NCBI RefSeq assembly: GCF_014905555.1
Contig: NZ_BNGS01000016.1
Coordinates: 1-64,000, forward strand
Length of the DNA stretch: 64,000 bases
Direction of reading: 5' to 3'
Origin: Streptomyces sp. Y2F8-2
GTDB taxonomy: Bacteria; Actinomycetota; Actinomycetes; Streptomycetales; Streptomycetaceae
Part shown: positions 59,024 through 64,000 of the stretch, one piece after another
How the letters are laid out: every line of letters begins with the position of its first letter
Numbering within the stretch: position 1 is the stretch's first letter
Position numbers and translations under genes: made by a program
Notes under the pieces: generated by a model
What the model saw: only the letters and a program-made list of their open reading frames with translations
Databases searched by the model: none
What the model was told of the DNA's origin: nothing

Positions 59024-59946
59024 GGATGCTCCTCGAGGTACTTGGTCACCTCTTCACGCTCCCACGCCCCGTCCGCGACCACGACCCGGTAGCGGCGGCG
59101 CAGGGTGTCGCCCGGGGCCAGTTCCAGCTCGTCGTAGAACGCCCAGGAGGGAGCGACGGCGGCGAAGGGGTCGTTGCGGACGAACCAGTGGGCGGGATGG
59201 GCGCCCCGCTCACCCAGGTGGTCGTTCTCGGGCGCGTGCGCGAAGACGAGAGTGGCGTGCCCGTCGGTGCCGTCGTGCTCGCCCGAGTACGCGAGCCAGG
59301 GGGCCTGCTGCCCCATCAGAGCGGGGCCCTCCCCGTCGGGCGCGACGACCCGTCCGTCACGGAAGGCGCGCGGACCGCGCCAGAAGAGACCCGTGTAGCC
59401 GGCCATCTCCCGGCCGGCCGTCGTCGGGCTGCCGAACAGCAGCGGCTCGTCACGGCGGTTGGTGATCGCGGACGTCCAGGTCAGCGCCCAGCTCCGGGAG
59501 GCGACGTCGACGTCGTGCACCTCGATGCGGCGCTCCTCCTCGGCCCACAGCTCGCCGGTGTACGGGTGCCAGGTGAGCCGCTCGGCGATCACCGCGCGGT
59601 CGCCGTCCGCGTCGACCTCGTCGAAGGCGACGTGCGCCATCGAGCCGATGCGTTCGGGCAACTCCAGGTAGCCCTCACCGTGCACGTAGGTGTTGCCGCC
59701 CCACAGGTTCTGCCCCGACAGATGGGAGGCGGTCAGCTGCAGGCCCTTGTGCCAGCGGTGGTCGTTGGGCCGGTAGTCGGTGACGACGTCGCCGGCGAGC
59801 GTACGGACCGGGTGCAGATACGGCTTGGGCGCCTCCCAGGCCGCCTCGGGGCCGTACACGTAGGAGAAGAGTTCGACGCCGGTGGTCGGTTCCGTCAGGG
59901 TGATGCGGTCGCCGTGCGCGTGCACGATGCGCAGGGTCGCGGTCAT
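59017..59946 (-). CDS. DUF6807 (PmoA-like) protein
   Basis: 309 residues. TTGVELFSYVYGPEAAWEAP, PYLHPVRTLAGDVVTDYRPN, HRWHKGLQLTASHLSGQNLW and GGNTYVHGEGY are hallmarks of the family. It is usually annotated as methane-oxygenase-subunit-like by weak similarity, but the neighbourhood (Gfo/Idh oxidoreductase, cupin) indicates carbohydrate metabolism. It overlaps the upstream dehydrogenase by four bases (ATGA) and the downstream cupin by seven. Confidence 0.88.
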   Translation of the reverse strand: MTATLRIVHAHGDRITLTEPTTGVELFSYVYGPEAAWEAPKPYLHPVRTLAGDVVTDYRPNDHRWHKGLQLTASHLSGQNLWGGNTYVHGEGYLELPERIGSMAHVAFDEVDADGDRAVIAERLTWHPYTGELWAEEERRIEVHDVDVASRSWALTWTSAITNRRDEPLLFGSPTTAGREMAGYTGLFWRGPRAFRDGRVVAPDGEGPALMGQQAPWLAYSGEHDGTDGHATLVFAHAPENDHLGERGAHPAHWFVRNDPFAAVAPSWAFYDELELAPGDTLRRRYRVVVADGAWEREEVTKYLEEHPW

Positions 59947-61211
59947 GCGGACACCTCCTCGCTCGACGCCGCCGAGGACGCCTGAGCCACCACGGGCGCC
60001 CAGCCGGGAGCGCCTCCGTGCAGGGCCGTGTAGTACGGGTCGCCGGGGCCGATCTCCCCGGCGCGGACGGTCGTGTCGGTGAACGCGGACTTGTACAGCG
60101 CTGTGATCAGCTCCAGGCTGGTCCGCCCGTCGGTGCCGCTGCTGCGTGGCCGCTCGCCCGCGCGCATGCTCGCGACCAGCTCGCGCAGCTGCTCCAGGTG
60201 CGAGCTCGGCACGTCCTCGCCGAAGTCGCCCCAGGCCGCGGCCTCCTCCTCCGGCACGTCGGGGGCCGGGGTGATGCGCCAGTTGTCGTTGCTGTGGCCG
60301 TACAGGTGCTTGAGTTCCACGGTGGCGCGCTCGCAGTCGATGCGGATGCGGCTGACCTCGTCCGGGCTGAGCACGCTGTTCACGATGGTGGCGAGGGCGC
60401 CGTTCTGGAACCGCACGAGCGCCGTCGAGACGTCCTCCGTTTCCACGTCGTGCACCAGCCGCCCGGCCATGGCCCGCACCTCGCTCCACGGTCCGAGCAG
60501 GTCGAGCAGGAGGTCCATCTGGTGGATGCCGTGGCCCATGGCGGGTCCGCCGCCCTCGGTGTGCCAGCGGCCGCGCCACGGCACGGCGTAGTACGCGGCG
60601 TTGCGGTACCAGGTGGTCTGGCAGTGCGCGACCAGCGGTCGGCCCAGGGCCTGCTCGGTGAGCAGCCGCCGCACGTGCCGGGAGCCGGAGCCGAAGCGGT
60701 GCTGGAAGACGATCGCCGCGTACGGGCCGCCGTCCGTGCCCTCCTCCGCCTCGACGGCGTCGAAGTCGGCCAGCGTGGGCACCGGCGGCTTCTCGCACCA
60801 CGCCCAGGCGCCCGCCCGCAGCGCGGCGACGGTCTGCTCCCGGTGCAGGGTGGGCGGCGTGCAGATGCTGACCAGGTCCGGCCGCTGCTCCTCCAGCATG
60901 CGGTGGAGGTCGGTGTACGCGTGCGGGATGCCGCCCTCGGCGCAGAAGCGCTCGACCGCGTCGGCGTCGATGTCGACGGCAGCGACGATCTCGGTCTCGC
61001 CCTCCTCGGCGAGACGGGCCAGCGCGGCGATATGGGAACGTGCGATGCCGCCCGTGCCCACGATCGCGGCCTTGATGCGGCGGCCTGCGTACGGCGACAC
61101 CGGGCGGTCCGCGCGCGGCTTCGGGATCACCGCGCGGTGAGGCTCCGGATCGGGCGTGCTCTGAGGACTTGTGGCATCGTCGGTGGCGGACGCGTTGTGG
61201 TCTGTGGGCAT
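59943..61211 (-). CDS. Gfo/Idh/MocA-family oxidoreductase
   Basis: 422 residues. The Rossmann motif is IKAAIVGTGGIARSHIAALA, the EKP motif appears as WAWCEKPPVPTLADFDAVE, and the C-terminal domain has GGPAMGHGIHQMDLLLDLLG (catalytic His region). It oxidises or reduces a sugar or inositol-type substrate with NAD(P). About 45 residues precede the Rossmann fold. ATG 61211 was chosen; GGAG lies 14 bases upstream. First gene of the operon behind a LacI-type operator. Confidence 0.9.
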   Translation of the reverse strand: MPTDHNASATDDATSPQSTPDPEPHRAVIPKPRADRPVSPYAGRRIKAAIVGTGGIARSHIAALARLAEEGETEIVAAVDIDADAVERFCAEGGIPHAYTDLHRMLEEQRPDLVSICTPPTLHREQTVAALRAGAWAWCEKPPVPTLADFDAVEAEEGTDGGPYAAIVFQHRFGSGSRHVRRLLTEQALGRPLVAHCQTTWYRNAAYYAVPWRGRWHTEGGGPAMGHGIHQMDLLLDLLGPWSEVRAMAGRLVHDVETEDVSTALVRFQNGALATIVNSVLSPDEVSRIRIDCERATVELKHLYGHSNDNWRITPAPDVPEEEAAAWGDFGEDVPSSHLEQLRELVASMRAGERPRSSGTDGRTSLELITALYKSAFTDTTVRAGEIGPGDPYYTALHGGAPGWAPVVAQASSAASSEEVSA

Positions 61212-61563
61212 GAACGTGATCAGCGCTCCATCGGACGTGACGTCTGACGTTGGCCAACGCGTGGTGACTCCCGAGGACCCGGGGGGCAGCAAGCGCTTTC
61301 CCTGCGCTTGAACGTAAGCGGCGCCCAAGTGGCGGGTCAACACCACGGACGTGTGACGTTCGACCAGGAGACGAGGTCCGGGCGCGGCGGCCCGCCGAGC
61401 CGCCCCAAGCGCAGGCAAAGCCCCGGTGAAGGAACCGTCATGCCGCGACGCTACGCTGCCCTCCACCACACCCGTTCACCGGCCGCGCCCAGGGCCTGGG
61501 GCATGCCCCGGCTCTCTGCGCCCGTCGGCACGCCCACGATCAGCTCTTGGACCACATCACGTC
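61212..61563. promoter_or_regulatory. Divergent promoter region of the Gfo/Idh operon and uppP
   Basis: 352 bases holding the LacI-type operator at 61290-61301 plus a nearby GCGCTT half-site (61305-61310). No coding sequence of quality. uppP has no clear ribosome-binding site. Confidence 0.5.
61290..61301. promoter_or_regulatory. LacI-family operator
   Basis: GCAAGCGCTTTC has the perfect AAGCGCTT core (61292-61299) of LacI/GalR/CcpA-type operators. It lies about 80 bases upstream of the Gfo/Idh start, so that operon is probably repressed by a LacI-family protein encoded elsewhere. Confidence 0.6.
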
Positions 61564-62439
61564 ATGTCTTGGCTTGAATCCCTCATCCTCGGACTCGTCC
61601 AGGGGCTGACCGAGTTCCTTCCCGTCTCCTCCAGCGCGCATCTGCGACTGACCGCGGCCTTCGCGGGCTGGGAGGACCCGGGGGCCGCCTTCACGGCGAT
61701 CACGCAGATCGGCACGGAGTCCGCGGTGCTGATCTACTTCCGCAAGGACATCGCGAACATTCTCTCCGCCTGGTTCCGGTCCCTGTTCGACAAGACGATG
61801 CGGCAGCACCCGGACGCACGGATGGGCTGGCTGGTGATCGTGGGTTCCATACCCATCGGTGTGCTCGGAGTGACCCTCAAGGACCAGATCGAGGGCCCGT
61901 TCCGCGATCTTCGCGTGACGGCGACGATGCTGATCGTCATGGGCGTGATCCTCGGCATCGCGGACCGCCTGGCGGCACGCGACGAGACCGGCGGCCGGCA
62001 CCGGGCGCCGAAGCAGCGCAAGACACTTCAGGACCTCAGCATCAGGGACGGCCTGACGTACGGCGTCTGCCAGGCGATGGCCCTGATCCCCGGAGTCTCC
62101 CGCTCCGGCGCCACGATCAGCGGCGGCCTCTTCCTCGGCTACCGTCGCGAGGCCGCCGCCCGCTATTCGTTCCTCCTGGCCATTCCGGCCGTCCTGGCCT
62201 CGGGCGCGTTCGAGCTCAAGGACGCGGCGGAGGCAGGGCATGTCAGCTGGGGGCCGACGCTGTTCGCGACGGTGATCGCCTTCGTGTCGGGGTATGCGGT
62301 CATCGCCTGGTTCATGAAGTTCATCTCGTCGAAGTCGTTCATGCCGTTCGTCTGGTACCGCATCGCGCTGGGCATCGCGATCATCGCGCTGGTGGCCGCG
62401 GGGGTCCTGAGCCCGCATGCCGCGGAGTCCGCGGGCTGA
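61564..62439 (+). CDS. uppP: Undecaprenyl-diphosphatase (UppP/BacA)
   Basis: 291 residues, about eight helices. The signature GLVQGLTEFLPVSSSAHLRL near the N terminus and MALIPGVSRSGATISGGLFL in the middle hold the catalytic Glu, Ser and Arg. It recycles undecaprenyl pyrophosphate to the monophosphate carrier for cell-wall synthesis. The ATG at 61564 gives the family start (SWLESLILGLVQG). Confidence 0.95.
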   Translation: MSWLESLILGLVQGLTEFLPVSSSAHLRLTAAFAGWEDPGAAFTAITQIGTESAVLIYFRKDIANILSAWFRSLFDKTMRQHPDARMGWLVIVGSIPIGVLGVTLKDQIEGPFRDLRVTATMLIVMGVILGIADRLAARDETGGRHRAPKQRKTLQDLSIRDGLTYGVCQAMALIPGVSRSGATISGGLFLGYRREAAARYSFLLAIPAVLASGAFELKDAAEAGHVSWGPTLFATVIAFVSGYAVIAWFMKFISSKSFMPFVWYRIALGIAIIALVAAGVLSPHAAESAG

Positions 62440-62535
62440 AAAGGGGCACGTGCACAGCCTGGCGTGCACGGGGCAGTTCACGCCACTGTTCGTCCGTGGC
62501 CGATCTACGGTGGCCTGGCATGGCAGAGTCATGCC

Positions 62536-63240
62536 ATGTCCTCCTCGATGTCCGGCCGACGCGGCACGGTGGCCGTCACGGCACTGCTCCTGCTCGCCAC
62601 CCTGTCCCTCGAGGCCTGCGGTCAGCAGCGGGCCACGAGCTCGACGGCCGGAGCCGCCCCCAGCACGTCCCGTAGTTCCGCCCCGGACGCCGTGAGCACG
62701 TCCCGTAGTTCCGCCCCCAACACCCCGAACACGCCTCGGAGTTCGGCGCCGGTCGCCACGAGCATCCCGCCAGGTGCCGTCTCCGCCACAGGGGGAGCCC
62801 CGGCGTACGTGGAGCCGGGGGCAGGCGACGGCGCTCCGCACTACAACGAGAACAACGGCTATCGCCGGCCGCGCGCCATGTCCCCCGCCGACGCCAAGGA
62901 CGCGCAGCGGGAGGCCGATCGCATCGAGCCGGTACTCAAGAGGCTGTGGGAGGAGAGGAAGTGGGACCCCGCGACGGTGCGCGCGGCACTTCTCCGGCTC
63001 GGCTACAAGGAGGAACGGACCGGGCCGAAGGGGGAACGCCTCGGCGGGTCACTGACCGTCCGGGCGATGGACTCACGCTACACGGACGGTCATTACGTCA
63101 CGCCTGAGGGTGCGCTGGTCGGCCTTCGCGTCCATGACGACGCCTGCGTCACCGCGTTCGTGCAGAAGACCAACTACCAGGTGAGCACCAACGGCCCCTA
63201 CGTGGAGACCGGATGTTTCGAGCCGCCCTTCGCCCACTGA
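62536..63240 (+). CDS. Secreted lipoprotein, unknown function
   Basis: 234 residues. The signal peptide ends at Cys28 (LATLSLEAC); Glu at -2 is unusual for a lipobox. A Ser/Thr/Pro linker with three SRSSAP-type repeats follows (residues about 40-85). The folded part has EADRIEPVLKRLWEERKWDP, TVRAALLRLGYKEERTG and GHYVTPEGALVGLRVHDDAC, ending with a second Cys (ETGCFEPPFAH), possibly a disulfide with the earlier one. I do not recognise a named family. It follows uppP by about 95 bases. Confidence 0.8.
   Translation: MSSSMSGRRGTVAVTALLLLATLSLEACGQQRATSSTAGAAPSTSRSSAPDAVSTSRSSAPNTPNTPRSSAPVATSIPPGAVSATGGAPAYVEPGAGDGAPHYNENNGYRRPRAMSPADAKDAQREADRIEPVLKRLWEERKWDPATVRAALLRLGYKEERTGPKGERLGGSLTVRAMDSRYTDGHYVTPEGALVGLRVHDDACVTAFVQKTNYQVSTNGPYVETGCFEPPFAH
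62662..62717 (+). repeat. 23-base direct repeat in the lipoprotein linker
   Basis: Identical 23-base units at 62662-62684 and 62695-62717, with a 33-base period, encode the repeated STSRSSAP linker. A diverged third copy follows. Confidence 0.8.
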
Positions 63241-63370
63241 GCCGGCCGGACGGCCACTCAGCCGGCGCCAAAGCGACAAGATCCCCCAATTCCCCAGCTC
63301 GGAAAGGACCGTGACCAACCACATACCGCACGCGTAGCCGTGCGGTAGCGCGCTGTCAGTCCCTGCCCCT

Positions 63371-63383
63371 AGGCTTGTTCGCA
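63371..63383 (+). promoter_or_regulatory. -10 box for a leaderless small gene
   Basis: TAGGCT at 63371-63376 lies seven bases before the A of the ATG at 63383. The expected transcription start therefore coincides with the start codon. Confidence 0.55.
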
Positions 63384-63562
63384 TGTCCCCCGAATCCATG
63401 AGCCCTGGTTCCATGCGCTCTGCCGAGGACTTGAACGAGCGGATCCGCGCGCTGTGGATGCGTGCGGGCGGTTCCCTGTCGGCCGAGGAGCGCGCGGAGT
63501 ACGAGCTGTTGGTCGTCGAGTGGGCGGCGGCGATACGCGGCGAGGTCATAGAGGCGGCCTGA
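63383..63562 (+). CDS. Small conserved-looking protein, 59 residues
   Basis: Reads SAEDLNERIRALWMRAGGSL followed by SAEERAEYELLVVEWAAAIR and GEVIEAA. It is mostly helical and acidic. Three start-like ATGs occur in the first twelve codons; the first (63383) fits the leaderless promoter. Codons are strongly GC-ending and the gene is compact, so it is very likely real. No function is assigned. It lies just before the convergent SDR gene. Confidence 0.75.
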   Translation: MSPESMSPGSMRSAEDLNERIRALWMRAGGSLSAEERAEYELLVVEWAAAIRGEVIEAA

Positions 63563-63604
63563 CGCGAGCCGCCGCCGCGCGGAGACGGAACGGCGGTCGA
63601 CAGG

Positions 63605-64000
63605 TCACCGCCCGCCGGCCACCCTCAGCACGGCGCCCGTCGTGTACGAGGACTCCGGGGACATCAGCCAGGCGATCGCCGCGGCGATCTCCTCGGCGCT
63701 GCCGGCCCGGCGCAGCGGGATCGCCGCCGCCATCCGCCGGGGCCGGTCCGGGTCGCCCATCGCCGCGTGGATCTCGGTGTCGACCAGTCCGGGTGCCACC
63801 GCGTTGACGCGGATGCCGTCCGGTCCCAGTTCCTTGGAGAGGCCCATCGTCAGGGTGTCCACCGCGGCCTTGGACGCCGCGTAGTGGACGTACTCACCGG
63901 GACTTCCCAGCGTCGCCGCCCCCGACGACACGTTGACGATGACACCGCTCCCGCGTGCCGCCATCTCCCGCGCGGCGCGGCGCGAACACAGCAGCGTACC
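63605..64000 (-). CDS. Short-chain dehydrogenase/reductase, 5' end cut by window
   Basis: The last 131 codons of a classical SDR. The catalytic Ser is in GVIVNVSSGAATLGSPGEYV, and Tyr/Lys are in YVHYAASKAAVDTLTMGLSK. RVNAVAPGLVDTEIHAAMG and AAIAWLMSPESSYTTGAVLR complete the C-terminal half. The frame stays open to position 64000, so the Rossmann N terminus lies beyond the window. Cofactor preference and substrate cannot be read here. Confidence 0.93.
   Translation of the reverse strand, partial: GTLLCSRRAAREMAARGSGVIVNVSSGAATLGSPGEYVHYAASKAAVDTLTMGLSKELGPDGIRVNAVAPGLVDTEIHAAMGDPDRPRRMAAAIPLRRAGSAEEIAAAIAWLMSPESSYTTGAVLRVAGGR

Noticed and set aside
59017..61257. One 746-codon minus-strand gene joining DUF6807 with upstream sequence
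   Set aside because: The first part is out of frame with the Gfo/Idh gene; DUF6807 starts at the ATG at 59946.
1..64000. CRISPR arrays, rRNA, tRNA, prophage or large biosynthetic clusters
   Set aside because: No spaced repeats, no recognisable RNA genes by eye, no phage structural genes and no PKS/NRPS modules were seen. A tRNA scan was not possible.

Overview
The window is very GC-rich, with dense, often overlapping genes, GTG/TTG starts and GC-ending codons. It carries a divergent third-type EF-Tu, SbcCD, DrrAB-like ABC genes, HxlR, MarR and TetR regulators and lectin-tagged secreted glycosidases. All of this points to a Streptomyces-type actinomycete, probably a chromosome arm. No rRNA, tRNA, CRISPR array or intact mobile element was seen.

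Positions 1-19700 form a carbohydrate-utilisation locus in two divergent arms. The minus arm encodes three large secreted proteins: a parallel beta-helix enzyme with carbohydrate-binding and ricin-lectin modules (548-3676), a Tat-exported GH95 enzyme with a ricin lectin (3918-6815), and a GH28/GH49-like beta-helix hydrolase with a DNRLRE-like tail (6991-9795). The plus arm encodes a LacI-family regulator, a cytoplasmic GH2 beta-galactosidase, a solute-binding lipoprotein, two permeases and a GH51 alpha-L-arabinofuranosidase. The likely logic is extracellular trimming of a plant galactan/arabinan-rich polymer, uptake by an ABC importer whose ATPase is not encoded here, and cytoplasmic removal of galactose and arabinose. 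The locus has scars around and inside it: a deleted ParA-like gene at the left edge, a GH54 fragment inside the minus arm, and a broken IS5-type transposase directly after GH51.

Positions 19700-46400 look like a conserved housekeeping and transport backbone: rhodanese with a divergent Lrp/AsnC regulator, SbcC/SbcD, a YigZ protein, an APC permease, a SixA-like phosphatase coupled to a CysRS/MshC-like protein without visible catalytic motifs, a MarR-controlled ABC exporter, two CDF metal transporters (one with a divergent ArsR regulator), a TetR regulator facing an FMN reductase across twin palindromes, a PiT/small-membrane-protein/PPK2 phosphate cluster, an XRE-cupin regulator facing an EamA exporter, two hexapeptide-repeat proteins, a DedA protein, and a DUF485/sodium-solute symporter pair.

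Positions 46400-53000 are more accessory. They hold a multicopper-oxidase fragment, a membrane NACHT NTPase with an overlapping small partner gene (the best candidate for a little-described defence or signalling system), and a methyltransferase coupled to an alpha/beta-hydrolase/GNAT fusion.

Positions 53000-64000 return to backbone genes: a spermidine-synthase-like protein, EF-Tu3, a VTT membrane protein, a thiolase facing HxlR, a cupin/DUF6807/Gfo-Idh catabolic operon behind a LacI-type operator, UppP, a lipoprotein, a 59-residue protein with a leaderless-type promoter, and a short-chain dehydrogenase cut by the window edge.
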